From Limnanthes douglasii subsp. nivea (Eukaryota > Streptophyta > Magnoliopsida > Brassicales > Limnanthaceae): DNA of 64,000 bases. The notes beneath the pieces are model-generated. The model was not told the origin of the DNA and searched no databases. It saw only the letters and a list, made by a program, of their open reading frames with translations. A program made the translations under genes and the position numbers. Shown in pieces: positions 1 through 11,946 of this stretch (its first letter is position 1; each line of letters opens with the position of its first letter). The stretch lies in assembly GCA_036936605.1 (NCBI GenBank), contig JAUPFV010000002.1:125286376-125350375 (forward strand). The letters are read 5' to 3'.

Positions 1-160
1 TACAACATGGGCAATGACTTCAAGGTGGTAAACGATCTGTTGGAGTCTGAGAAGCCATGGAGGACTCAGTTCTTTTTTATTAGCGGAGCATGGGAGAATG
101 GAAGAAAAATAAACTCCACCATAGATCCAAGAAAATTGACCAGCCGATGGAAAAGTTCAA

Positions 161-258
161 GTAACACATATTCGTATTTTTATTGGTTTCTAAATTCTAT
201 GTTAATATTCCGAACTGATTATTGTGTTTTGTTATTGTATTGGCAAAAACTTTCCTAG
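161..258 (+). other. spliceosomal intron in the antisense gene of element A
   Basis: GTAACA follows a codon-phase-1 exon end and a pyrimidine-containing tract ends in CCTAG. Joining the exons continues the frame with residues alignable to the C copy after its own intron. The position and phase match the 80-bp intron at 57856-57935. Confidence 0.65.
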
Positions 259-527
259 AGCACCTAGAGGCAAGTCAAACTACTTGTACCAATCTAAACG
301 AATGGGCATCAGAGAGATGTGGATTGGGTTTCCACAATTGCTTTACTTCTGGAAACTCTGTAAGGTCTCACCTTTAGAACACTATGGAAAGTAGAGATCT
401 TACTTGGGAGCAGCTGACCACTCCTCCTCCTGCAGATGTCATTTTGAAGAGAATTAAGGCTAAGGATAGAAAAATTCACTTGCCTTCCCGGAACAAAGCC
501 CCTAGCCACCTCGACAAGATTAGGAAC

Positions 528-562
528 AAGAAGAAGAAGAAGAAGAAGAAGAAGAAGAAGAA
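528..562 (+). repeat. (AAG)n microsatellite
   Basis: About eleven AAG triplets sit inside the decayed antisense gene and add a poly-lysine run that is absent from the C copy. Confidence 0.9.
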
Positions 563-1756
563 AACCAAAGTTGACCCATCTGAACAAGTCACCGAAGGGG
601 TCAGTTCGGAAAACCAATGAGGAATCAATGCCGCTTTGCTGGAGGCACTTAAAGTTACAGTCAAGGAATCTGGAAGATTGGATCACTTGCCCCAGATTAT
701 AAAGAAAGACCATAAGAGGCGCAAAGAGAGCAGTGACGAAAGAGCTGCAAAGAAAATAGGTAACTTATGGTCATTTTGTGTCCTTCCGAACTTCCTCCTC
801 CCATTCCTACTAAGCCTCCAGCACGAGAAGACATTCTACCTAACCCTCCTTGCCCAACCTTCCTGCCAGTCAGACAGGCAGCTGCTGAAGGAGATATCAA
901 TCTAGATGAATTCCAGAACATGTACTTTAACGATCTGGACAAAGATGATTTTGAACAAACATTTCCTCATGCCTCTGCAGCCAACGTTATTACCCATAAT
1001 GGTGAGTCATACGAGATATCAAGTGAGCACGATACTCTAAGCCCATGCCCTTTTAGGTTATATTTGTCTGTTAGTTGACTTAGAAACGCAAGTGAGGGAA
1101 CAAACAAGGACCATAACTTCCCTAATCACAGAAAACCAATGATTGAATAATGATCTTTCCACTGCTCATAAAAGTATAGAAGCCTTAAAAAAAGAAAAAT
1201 AGGACTTGGCTACCCAACTACGCCAGTTAAAACATGCTAAAAAAGATCTCCAGACCAAGTATTTTAGACTGGAACTTTTTCCTTTACTGAGATCAAAACT
1301 TTGAAAGAGCAACTAGATGCCAGTACCAGTACTGTCAAAACTTTATCCGAAGAAAAAGCTAATTTGGGAAATCTTCTCAAGGAGAAGACAAATGAGAATG
1401 CTTATTTAGTAAGCAAGAAAGCCCAAGAGATAGTTGCGGGAATAGAGAAGTACGCTACTACAGTGGTGGATTCTTTGGAGAAGAGAGATGATGAGGTTAA
1501 ATCGGACATGGTTTTGTTATTCTACGAGACTTTTCTGAAAAGGACCCTTGGTCCTTTGTGGAAATATGTACCGTACGAAGATAACCCTTTCCATACCATG
1601 GTAGCTGGTGACAAGCATGGTTATTCAAGTGGAGAAGATTCTGATGAAGAAACTGGTGAGAGCTCAAGCGTTGAGCTCAAGAGTCCCAAGAAAGGTGATG
1701 GTGACAAGAAACCGGAGGGAACAAACCCTAAGGTTGTAATGTTATGTTATGTTTAA

Positions 1757-1985
1757 AAAAAACTAAAGTCCTTGGACGGTCAAGGCATTTTGTTGTGTTA
1801 TTCTTTTTTGAAGTCTTGTCTTTAAGAACCAAAGTCTTTGAATGGCCAAGGAATTTTGTGAATTATGGATCAGACACATTCCGATCAAGTTTTAATATTG
1901 CACCTTTATTTTCTACGAACTCCATTGTCTTCTTATAGTTAAAGTCCCAAATAATTTTAACTATTTAAGATTTGTTGAATAAGTG
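1757..1985. other. spacer and integrase deletion junction of element A
   Basis: This AT-rich spacer contains the AAAGTCCTTGGA...CCAAGG phrase that also follows the antisense gene in element C (59503, 59590). Immediately afterwards the sequence resumes inside the RNase H/integrase linker, equal to about 61085 in C. The roughly 1.1 kb coding integrase in C is therefore absent here. Confidence 0.7.
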
Positions 1986-4112
1986 TTTAATAAGAACTTC
2001 TTTTAATACCAGGAAACCACGAGCTTTGTATTTAATTTTCTTAGCCATGGTTTTATCCGGAGGTAAATTCTCATCGGAAATAAACTGAAAGATATCATAC
2101 CTCCAGTCTTTAGGTTGAATGACAAATATGCTCATACTCACTTCACTCTCTTTACCATTTTCTTGGTCTGTTTATATTGATGGACACTCTAGCATCACAA
2201 TATATGGGTAGGACTCAAAATAGGCTACGGTTGCCAAAGAGTCCACCACAGTATTCTCTGATCTAGGGATATGTTCATACTCGATACTTTTGAAATTTGC
2301 AGCAACTTCTCTCATCATGAGAAAATATTTTATCAATTGTTCCTTGTTTGCCTCAGATTGCCCTTGAGCATGATGAATAAGTAGGTGGGAGTCACTCATT
2401 AATCGGACTCTTTTCTCTCTACATATGAGGGTTAGTTAGAGACCAGCTATACCTGCTTTATATTCAGATTCATTGTTGGAGGCTCTGAAACCAAAACATA
2501 TAGCCTGGTACATAGTATCATCACAGGGAGAAGTTAAACAAATTCCAGCCCTACACCCCATAGTTTTATAACCACCATTAGTTCAGACTACCCATTATTT
2601 TTTAGACTAGTTTTCTTGCATTTCCCCGGGGGGTCTATCAGCGTGAAACTCTACCAGGAAATCAGCCATTGATTGGGCTTTAACCGCTGTTCAGGGTGCA
2701 AAATCAAATTCATAATCACCTAGCTCAACTGACCCCTTGGTCTTCTACTGGATACATCATCCTTTTGGAGAACATTCTTCAGAGGAAAAGACGTTCGGAT
2801 GACAATGGAATGAGCTTGGAAGTATGGTCTCATTTTTCTTGCTACTATTACTAATGCCAAGTCCAACTTTTATAAATTCAAATACCTTCTTTCAGCATCC
2901 AGCAAACTTTTGCTAATATAATAAACCGGACGGGGGCAATTATCTACTTCTCTTACTAGCACAACACTTACTCCATACTCAGACACAACTAGGTATATAT
3001 AAAGTTTCTCCCCCTAAACAAGTTTAAAGAGTGTCTTGCATGAAGACAAATGTTTTTTTATTTCAAAAAATGCTTGATCACACTGCAGAGACCAGTTAAA
3101 GTCTTTGGCATTCCTTAATACCTAGAAAAATGGAGCACACTTGTCTGATGATCTTGAAATAAACTTGTTCAACGCAGCCAATCTTCCGATTAATATTTGA
3201 ACTTCTTTAGTGCTCCGAGGAGGGCCCATAGCTAATAGAGCATTGAGCTTATCCGGATTAGGTTGAATCCCTTTTTCACTTATAACATAACCCAAAAACT
3301 TTCCAGACCCGACCCAAAAGTACATTTCTTAAGGTTTAATTTTAAATTGACAGCTTCCAAGTTAGAAAATGTCTCTTGAAGATCACATATATGTGCCTCT
3401 TCTTCAAGGATTTTCACAATCATGTCATCAATGTAAACTTCCATATTCCTACCAATTTGACTAGCAAAAGCTTCATTGACTAACCTTTGATAGGTGGCTC
3501 CAATATTTTTGAATCTGAATGGCATCACTTTATAACACTGAAGACCTTTATCTGTGATAAAAGTGGTGTGATCTTGATCCTTTGGATCTACTTGTATTTG
3601 GTTGTACCCTGAAAATGCATCCATGAAAGACAACAACTTGTTCCCAGTGGTAGAGTCCATTAACTGATCTATCCAAGGAACAAGATAAGGATCTTTTAGG
3701 CATGCCCTATTATGATTTGTAAAGTCAATACACATGCGCCACTTTCCATTCTTTTTCTTGATCAAAACAGGGTTGACAATCCATAATGGGTACTGAGATT
3801 CTTCGATGTGGCCCATTTTGGTCAAGCGATCAAATTCTTGAACAATTACATCTGTCTTTTCTTTAGAGGTCACAACATGCATTCTGGAGAGCCAAGATCT
3901 CCTAAATATCGCATTATAAGATGTTGGGCAGTCCACCACAACAAACAAAACCATTACCATTTTCTTGAAAATGCATTTGCTTAACAATACTTCTTCTTCA
4001 AATTATCCAATCACATCTGCTGAACTCCCTGTGAATCCCACAATAGTTATGTTCGAACGTTGAATAACTGAGGGGTTTCTCATCTGTTTGTGGGAACTTA
4101 GAAAATATATGT
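1986..4112 (-). pseudogene. pol relic of element A: protease end, RT, RNase H
   Basis: From right to left, 4112-3850 matches the end of the aspartic protease domain. 3850-3122 is reverse transcriptase, with KWRMCIDFTNHNRA, MDAFSGYNQIQVD and the catalytic YIDDMIVK. 3100-2600 is the connection region. 2600-2172 is RNase H, with a Tat-type DSHLLIHHA segment. Frames change at least near 3300 and 2700, and stops are frequent. It would have copied element RNA into DNA. The integrase that should follow is deleted. Confidence 0.85.
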
Positions 4113-4624
4113 TGTTAGATATTTTAGTGTAATTGGATCGACTAGTCGACCAATTTAATCATGATATATTATCGAACAAGTCATAGAGTGCGGAGTGCAT
4201 GCTTGTTAGATTATATCATGATTAGCATGGTTCAAGGTATGGAGCCCCTGGGGAGGTCCACGGGCTGTCAACGGAATTTTAAATTTCAAAAATTTGAACG
4301 TTTTATTCAAATTTGAAATTGAGTTGTTTTTAATTAAAATTTCATTGATCTTATCAACCCCTAACTAGCCTAACCGCCAAACCTATCTTGTTGGTCGAAT
4401 TTCTTAATGTATGGGTTTTGTTGTAAAAACAAAACCCATCAATATATTATTCTCCCTGTTAAAAACAAAGATCGCTGATTTTATCCAGTTGAGAATTTTT
4501 GGAGAACCCCAAAAATATTTTAATTAGAAATTGTTTTACAAGACTTCAGTGAATTATCCAGAAATCTTCAAACACTGTTTTCTACATATATTTATCGAAC
4601 TACATGTTCAATCAAGATCCGACA
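4113..4624. mobile_element. probable solo LTR inside element A protease region
   Basis: A 512-bp non-coding block starting TGTTAG and ending GACA interrupts protease homology that resumes on both sides. The flanking 5-mers are TATGT and TATAT (4 of 5 identical), consistent with a decayed target duplication. About 35 bp of protease sequence is also missing at the junction, so the edges are not certain. No internal coding sequence, PBS or PPT is present. Confidence 0.5.
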
Positions 4625-6480
4625 TATATCATTTCCTCCTATTGATGCCCCTATCACCACAGCGTCTTCGTGAGGTCATGCAATATCTTGTAAGTCATCC
4701 TCATCAAAAACTATGAAAGGAGTTGGAGTCTGGTATAGATGTGTAGACATCCTTCCATCCAATTGGGTGGTCAAGCTTTTGATATGCCTCTTTCATAAAG
4801 ATCTAGAAGGTGCAGTCACAGTGTCTCCCCCAAATATGGTTAAAGACTCAAAATACTTAACCAAACCGGAAACAGTGACAATCCTGTCCATTATCACCCC
4901 TATCCGATTCCAACTTAGGTCTCGCTCAAGGTACTCAGAATCCACATCAAATCGTTTAGTGATTACCATAGCGTCCTCATGTCTAGACGTTCCAGGAAGG
5001 ATCGAAGGAGTAGTTTGGGGAGTATTGGCATTGGATGGTGTATTATCTGGTCTGCTCCCCCCTTATTTTTTAACATGGGCCGCCAATTTACCCATTTCAA
5101 TGAGATTCTGCACCTCTTGCTTCAAAGTTATGAAATCATGGGTATCATGCCTAATGTCATTATGGTATTTACAGAAATGGGTACTTCGGTTTATTCTGCG
5201 AGACTGTAACGCTGTTGGCTTTCTAAAGTGTACTTTGTCTTTATTTTTGTCATATATTGTAGCCATATGTTCTCCTAATTTAGCAAACCACTCAGGTTGA
5301 ACCCAAGGTCCCCCTTTATTTCTAACCTGCTGGTTCTGGTTTCGGTTGGACTGATTATCCCTCGGCTGGTTAGATCCCTGTCCAGTTTCCTACGATCTGT
5401 AACCGGACTGATTAGTTGCGTGAGGTGTTGATGTTGTAGTAGTGGACCTAATCTGGCAAGGCACTCTAGATTTCTTAGTCTCTTCAACATTAATTTGTTT
5501 TCCCACTTTATTTAACAAACCCCCAAAGGTCATAGCCTTCTTCCGGGTCACTGAATCAGCCAAGTTGCCCAGATTTAAACCCTGCCTGAGAGAAGTAATT
5601 GCAACTTGTTCAAAGCAATCTATTAACCCATTATTCGTATTTACAAACCTGTTGATGTATAATTTTAAAGACTCATTTGGATCCTAGGCACAATAGATGA
5701 TCATACCTTTATTACCTTTTAGCTCTTTGCTTCCAACAAATTTCCTCCGGAAAGCAACCCAAAATATGTCAAAGTTTTTTATAGATCCATGAGGGAGACT
5801 ATTATACTATTTTAGGGCACTCCCTTTGAATGTTTGAGAGAAAGACCTACACAGTAGCCTGTCGTCATCGTCAAAGTTCATCATAAAGTACTTGAATTGC
5901 TCAAGATGGTTGTCCGGATCTTTACTCCCATCGTACTTTTCCAGCTTGGAACTGTCAAATCTTTTACGAAGGTGTCTGTAGAGTATTTTTGCAGATAAAG
6001 GTGATTATCTCCAATTTTAGCTACCACTAAACATAGTATCCTCATTTGGAGTAGCAAAAATACATGGTTCGGATTGGAAAGCAAAGGGATCAATCAGCAA
6101 ATGTTCAATATGTTGATCAGCTAAACCCTTCATTTTTCCATGATACTTCTTGAGCCTGCCATGTCTATCTCTCTTTCTTAAATGCTTTTTGGAAAGCCTC
6201 ATTTTCCTTTTTAGCCGCCTTTCATCACTACTAGATGAGACCGATTCTTCAAGCTCCGCATCATTAGAAGAACTGCTTGAAGATTCCAAAGTGGAACCTG
6301 TCATTCGCTTGGATCGATGTGTTTTCTTGGAGTTGAGATGAGTCTTCAGGGACTGCTCATTCTCAACAGGATTATCAGTAGACGCACCAGATTTTTCTTT
6401 AAGTTCTTTCTCTGCTTGTTTTAATGCCCTCAAAGCCTCAATCTCCGCCCTCAACTGATCTCGCTCCTTCCACCTCTAGA
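4625..6480 (-). pseudogene. gag (and protease start) relic of element A
   Basis: Minus-strand reading gives an N-terminal charged and Ser-rich segment (6454-6017), then capsid-like sequence with KYDGSKDPDNHLEQF (about 5950-5750), an Asn/Gln-rich linker (about 5490-5275) and the HFCKYHNDIRHDTHDF block (5180-5130) typical of Tat gag C-termini. Next comes the linker to protease. The frame changes near 6000 and in-frame stops are present near 5815, 5680 and 5395. Gag would have formed the virus-like particle. It lies just inside the 5' LTR and degenerate primer site. Confidence 0.8.
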
Positions 6481-6584
6481 GCTACAGTATTTTTTTCATT
6501 CGAATCCATCCGAACTGGTTGTTATTACTAGTTTTGAATTTTTAATTCAGGCACCGCCGCCTCCCATTGTGATCGTCAATTTGG

Positions 6585-6900
6585 TGTGGATTATTTCTGA
6601 TCGAAGGGTAGTTTTGGAATTCAATGTTAAGTGTAAAATGTAGAGAGATAAGTAAGGTGTGTGCTTGTAGTAAATATTGATTACCCTCATTAATAAAAGT
6701 AGTTGGGATATTTATACTCATTTAATGAACCATGTGCCTTCCACGTCGGATCATGGGCTTGGGTTAAATTTAAAAACCCATTAGCTTAAGAGATGAAATG
6801 ACTAACAACTAGCTGAGTCATGTTCCACTAAGTTATACTGTTCGGTGGGGCATGGTACTGAATATGTCCAAATTGCTCATCGGATATATACAATGGTTAA
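6585..6900 (-). repeat. 5' LTR of element A (right end uncertain)
   Basis: It begins TGTGGAT on the plus strand, as does the LTR of element C at 55620, and both share AGAGAGATAA and a reverse TATA box (plus-strand ATATTTATA near 6708). A degenerate primer site lies at about 6550-6584; on the minus strand it contains AAATTGACGATCACAATGGG, close to the plant gypsy PBS pattern. The outer end cannot be fixed, since no intact second LTR is in view. Confidence 0.65.
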
Positions 6901-6949
6901 TGTCAAAGAAATTTGATCTCATCAATGTACAATTACAAAGTCCTTTTCC

Positions 6950-7990
6950 TATTCAAACCCCAATATAAAACTGAAATACCTGTTTTTGTAAGTATTATGA
7001 GGATACGGGGCATGACACTACAGATTTTATAACCCTGAAACAAAAAAACTCAGTTGTTAATTGAGAATGAGAAATTCAAAAATTTCGTTAAAACATAAGG
7101 TATTAATAGAACACAAAGTAAGAGAAAACCATGACTCAAAACTGGTAGAGAGCAAGCAGCTTTAACAACTGTTCGAAAGCCAACTATAGAAGCTCTTATA
7201 ACAAAACACACCATGGTAATTATGGAACAGATTATTGAGCAGTTCGATATGGATTCTGAATACTTGGATCCAGATCTGAAACGAGGTCGTGTGAATATTA
7301 TAAGTAAAGGTAATGGAAGGTTTTTTAGTTTATGGCGTGTAATCTAATCATTAATAATTTTCGGAGAAGATACAATGACAGCACCTTCGAGCTCATCTAG
7401 AAATAGGCACGTGAACAATTTAGATGTTTAATTGAAAGGAAAAATATCAACCCATTTGTCTCAAGTCCCTGCACCGTTCATAGTTTTTGATGAAGATGAT
7501 CTAAGAGATGTTGTTGGGCCATATGAATATGCGGTGGTAATAAGAAAATCTATCGAAAGGACAAAAATCTGAAGGATTCTGACCGATACGGATAACTTAG
7601 CTAACATATTATTTTTTGTACCTGTAAACAAATGAAGAACCCCATTGTTATTCAATATTCAAATGGAACCATTGTAGGTTTCATAGGAAACTCTGCAGAT
7701 GTGATTAGGGTATTCGAATGGGAGACAATTCTTGGAAAATGACCATTCAAGAAAACCGTCAGATTATTATTTGTAGTCGTGAATTGCTCAAATTTTTATC
7801 ATGTTGTTTTTGGAAGATATTGGCATTTAAGAATGCACGTTATTGCATAAACCATTCATCAATTCTTAAAGTATGACATTGGAGGTCAAATCGAAGTGGT
7901 TTGAAGTAGTCAGAAGGTAGCTAGAGAATGCTATGTTACTACACTCGTCCCGAAATCTCTCAACCATGTAGCTATTGAACCGTAATGGAA
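6950..7990 (+). pseudogene. gag C-terminus and protease relic of element B
   Basis: CKYYEDTGHDTTDFITLK (about 6987-7040) matches the gag tail of element A. The protease region starts near 7230 with a DSEYLDPDL segment matching ESEYLDPDP in element C. It continues with VFDEDDLRDVVGP (about 7484-7522). The active-site DTG reads DTD here (about 7580-7600). Stops and frameshifts are scattered throughout. Confidence 0.75.
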
Positions 7991-7999
7991 ATTATTAGA

Positions 8000-9935
8000 G
8001 TCTTCTTCAGATTATAATCATATAGATGATCCAAGAGAGACGCTTCATGCGGTCATACCCATTAAAGAAGTAGAAATTCATAGTTTGGCTGATGTAGAAT
8101 TGGTTTGAAATTATCAATATGATTAAAAGAAGAATTACTAATATTTTTGTCCAAATATCTACATGTGTTTGCCTGGTGAAGTGAAGACGTAACAGTTGTA
8201 CCAAATAGTCTTATGTGTCACAAGTTATCAGTGCGATCAGATGCGGGTCTGATGATTCAAAGAAGAAGGGCATTTTTTAAAGAAAAGTCTAAAACGATTT
8301 GTAAAGAAGTAGATAGACTAACAAAAGTAGGCCATATTATGGAATCACAATACCCGTTATGGACGGCAAACTAGGTGGTGGTAAAAAACAAAGGCGGCCA
8401 ATGGCGAATGTGTATTGATTTTACTAATCTTAATAGGGCTTATCCAAAATATTCATTTCTGATGCCTTAGATAGACCAATTAGTGGACTACACTTCTAGA
8501 AACAAGTTATAATATTTTATGGATGTTTTTTTGTTACAAGTAGATCCAGATGGATTTGAAGGATCAATGTCATACTACATTTGTTATTAAGCGATGGCTA
8601 CATTGCTACAAGGTGATACCCTTTGGTTTAAAGAATGATGGGGTCACTTATCAGCGTTTAATAAACAAATCATTTGTCAACCATATTGGTAGAAATGTAG
8701 AAATATATATCGATGACATGATGGTGAAAAGAATAAAAGAATAAGACCATTTATTTGATCTCAAATAAACATTTTCCAACCTAAAATCCATCAATTTGAA
8801 GCTAAATCAGGAGAAGTGCACATTTGGTGTGTGATCCTGAAAATTCTTAGGCTATATCATCAATGAAAAAGGGATTCAAGTAGATTCGACACAATTAGAT
8901 GTGTTATTAACCATGGACCCCCCAGATCTATAAACGAATTCTAAGTGTTAACCGGAAGATTGGTAGCCTTGAATCAATTCGTGTCAAGATCATCGGATAA
9001 ATGTGCACATTTTTTTCAAGTATTAAGAAACACAACATAATTCAATTAATCTATGAACTATGATAGAGCGTTTATTAAAATAAAGAAACATTTATCATGC
9101 CCCAAAAACTTTGCTCAAGCCTCTGGAAGGAGAAAGAATTTATGTGTATAAGGTTATTTCAGATATGATTTAAGTGAAGTATTAGTTTAAGAGGTTGATA
9201 ATTACCTCCGTCCAGTGTATTATCTTAGTAGGATTTTGTTAAATGCGGAAAAATATATCTAAAGTTGGAAAATTTAGTCATGGCATTGATAATAGTAGCC
9301 AGGAAAATGCGACCCTATTTTCAAGCGCATTCTATCATGGTTTGAACTTCTTTTCCACTAAAATATATGTTGTTGAGGCTGGATATATTAGGTCAAATGA
9401 CAAAATTATCTATTGAATTTTGGGATGACGATATTAATTTTTCTTCTCAAACAACAATCAATGCACAAGTTGTAGCTGACTTTTTGGTTGAGTTCCATTC
9501 AGATCGGCCTTATTTGGGAACCCTTCCTATTGCACCAGAAAACGAATGGGTGCTTCGAATAGATTGGGGATCCAGTATGTTGGGGTGTGGGGCGGGAATA
9601 TGTTTAATTTCCCCCTATGGGGATTCGATGTAGCAAGTTATCCTGTTTAATTTCAAAGCATCCAATAATGAAGCTGAATATGAAGTATTAATTGTTGGTT
9701 TAAGGCTAGCTCAGATATGTGGGATAAAACAAATTCGGTTGGTAAGCGATTTGTAACTATTAATACATCAGGTTCAGGGTTTCTATGAGACAATGAAGGA
9801 GCAGTTAGTGAAATATCTGCAAGTATTAAAAGAAATATATACTTACTTCGAAAATGTAAGGTATGAGCATGTACTCATGGCTGAAAATTCGATGACTGAT
9901 TCCTTGGCCACTATCGCATATGTTGATTCCTACAT
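8000..9935 (+). pseudogene. RT-RNase H relic of element B
   Basis: RT blocks include WRMCIDFTNLNRAY (about 8402-8442), KVIPFGLKNDGVTYQRL (8600-8660) and the catalytic IYIDDMMVK (8700-8730). RNase H blocks include VADFLVEFHSDRP (about 9470-9510), a GCGAGICLISPYGDSM segment (9585-9633) and NNEAEYE (9665-9690). Frames are broken by stops, for example at 9631, and by indels. This copy is inactive. Confidence 0.85.
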
Positions 9936-11250
9936 ATGGATTTTAATACAAGAATGTCTATAGATATCAGCAACTTTACAAATGAAAGTTTTCAACTGTC
10001 GACTATAGTGAGCCATGATTGGAGGTATAAAATCCAAACATTCATTACTAAAGGTATTCTTGATGATAACAAAAGCTTAGCCAAGAAGTTGAAATTTAAA
10101 GTACATGGGTTTTTAGTTATGGGGGAAGTTTTTTACAATAATTTTTTTACCAAACCTTTACTACGCTACCTTGAGTTCGATGAGTCCCAATTCATTTTGT
10201 CTGAATTGCATGACGGAGAAGGTTCGACCCACTGTGGTTATAAATCTTTAACTAGAAGGGTTTTCTTGGCAGGATATTATTGGCCTTCCATCATAACAGA
10301 TGCTAAGGAATTAGTTAAATGATATGATCCATGTCAAAATTTTGGAAACACTATCCATGTTTCAGCGGTTCCAATGGAAATTATATCTAAAGCATTGCCC
10401 TTCGGCAGATTGGGGCTTGGTTTAGTTGGCCCACTGCCAATGGCTTCCAAAGGATGTCCGACTGTTATTTTGGCAGTTAATTATTTTACAAAGTGGCCAG
10501 AAGTTGCACCTGTCTCTAGAACCACTTATAAAGACATGATAAATTTTATTTTATCCAATATATGCTGTAGAATCAGAATACCTAGGAGTATTACCATTGA
10601 CAATGGACCTCAATTTGACAATAAAGAGAAAGAAGTATTATGTACATCAAGAGGAATCCAACATTATTTTTCTTTGCTTTTCCATCCCCAAGCTAACGAG
10701 CAGGTAAAAGTGGTCAACAAAACAATTTAAAAATTTCTCAAAAATAATTTGGAGGGGACAACAGGTAAATGTCCAAACTATTTACAAGAAGTATTATGCG
10801 CATACAGAAACAACTTCACATTCTGATATATAAGAGTCAACTTTTGTTTTAGTATATGGGATGGACGCAATAGCTCCAATAGAGTCCATTTTTCCCTCAT
10901 TCAGAGTCCAAAATTACTCCGACCATAAGATCGCAGTAAAGGCTCAGTCAGATTTTATTGAAGAAAATGTACTCAAAGCTCATCTAAGAATGATTCATTA
11001 TCAAGGTTTGATGAGGAGAATATACGCATCCAAAATACGAAGAAAATAATTCAGGGTTGGAGATAAAGTTTTAAGAAAAGTGTTTTTATATACAAAAGAC
11101 AAGAAATTTGGAAAGATGGTGTCGAATTGGGAATGCCCATATACTGCTGTAGAAAGGATCAAGTGTGGAACATGTCGACTAGTTGATCAAGAGGGCATTC
11201 CATTGAGGCATCCATTAAATGTTGAGCATTTGAGACTATACCTTGAGTAA
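9936..11250 (+). pseudogene. integrase relic of element B
   Basis: A zinc-binding-like segment (LHDGEGSTHCGYKSLTRR, YYWPSIITDAKELVK, about 10206-10320) precedes the catalytic core with LGLVGPLP (10410-10440) and TIDNGPQFDN (10590-10622). The chromodomain-less C-terminal region ends at NVEHLRLYLE (about 11220-11250). A stop at 10321 and others break the frame. It would have inserted the cDNA into the genome. Confidence 0.85.
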
Positions 11251-11404
11251 TCATCCGTAATTTTTACTTTACCTTCAATTAATTCAAATATTTAAGGTCG
11301 AAACTATTTCCTATCATGGTGGCTCGGGAAGGTTTTGAACATGTGCTTGTATTATCAATCTACCATTTTTTACCTTTACAAACCTTTTGTTGCTAAGTAT
11401 ATTC

Positions 11405-11720
11405 GTTAAATCTTATATATCTTTGAATGGATTACCTTCGAATGGCTTTTGTTTGAAATCTTGTATGCCTTTGAAGGGATTACCTTCAAATAGCTTGTGT
11501 TTGAAATCTCATATGCCTTCGAATTGATTACCTTCAAATGGATTTTGTATGCCTTCGAATGGATTACCTCCGAATAGTTTATGTTTGAAATCTTGTATGC
11601 CTTTGAATGGACTACCTTCGAATGACTTGTGTTTCAAATCTTGTATGCCTTCAAATGGATTAACTTCGAATGGTTTTATTTTAAAGTTTTGTACGTCTTC
11701 GAATGTTTACTTTCGAATGA
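11405..11720 (+). repeat. 48-bp tandem repeat in the spacer of element B
   Basis: The phrase TATGCCTTCGAATGGATTAC recurs at a 48-bp step (11465, 11513, 11597, 11645), with one shortened unit near 11549. It sits between integrase and the antisense gene. The unit is a multiple of three, so it also reads as a 16-residue repeat, but I do not think it is coding. Confidence 0.8.
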
Positions 11721-11946
11721 TTTATTCGTTAATTATAAAGCTAATCGAAATAAATTATAAGTTTGAAGCAAGTTAGATATAATAAATTGGAACAAAACTC
11801 ATTAAATTAAAAAGAATAAAAGAAATTCTTTGAATAATTCAGGGATTCAAAGACTTACACAAGTATCTGACCTGCTATCACAAAAAGGCCTTGTATACAA
11901 CAAGGGCTTGTACAAGCATTGCAAAATTGCATTACATGATAAGGAC

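Larger units (their letters stand above)
1..1756 (+). pseudogene. antisense extra gene of Tat element A (3' part)
   Basis: This is the homologue of the gene at 56505-59467, entered part way through. Recognisable blocks in order are GKDLKAVVDLLES-like residues (7-160), an intron at 161-258, a TWEQLTTPPP block (about 400-520), a lysine run encoded by an AAG microsatellite, an acidic block (about 770-1050) and a coiled-coil plus C-terminal block at 1301-1756 holding KSDMVLLFYETF. Several stops and frameshifts separate the blocks, so it is dead. The protein has no assigned function. Its upstream part resembles the plant 'putative gypsy-type transposon' family. It sits between pol and the missing 3' LTR, opposite to gag-pol. 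Confidence 0.8.
1..6900 (-). mobile_element. Tat-lineage Ty3/gypsy element A (partial, decayed)
   Basis: Read on the minus strand, the order is 5' LTR (from 6585 rightward), gag, protease, RT and RNase H, followed by a gene on the opposite strand. This is the Tat plan with an extra antisense gene, and it is the same order as in element C at 55.6-64.0 kb. The 3' LTR lies beyond the left edge. All reading frames are broken. Integrase is missing and a solo LTR interrupts the protease region. The right limit is approximate because the LTR runs straight into element B gag sequence. Confidence 0.85.
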
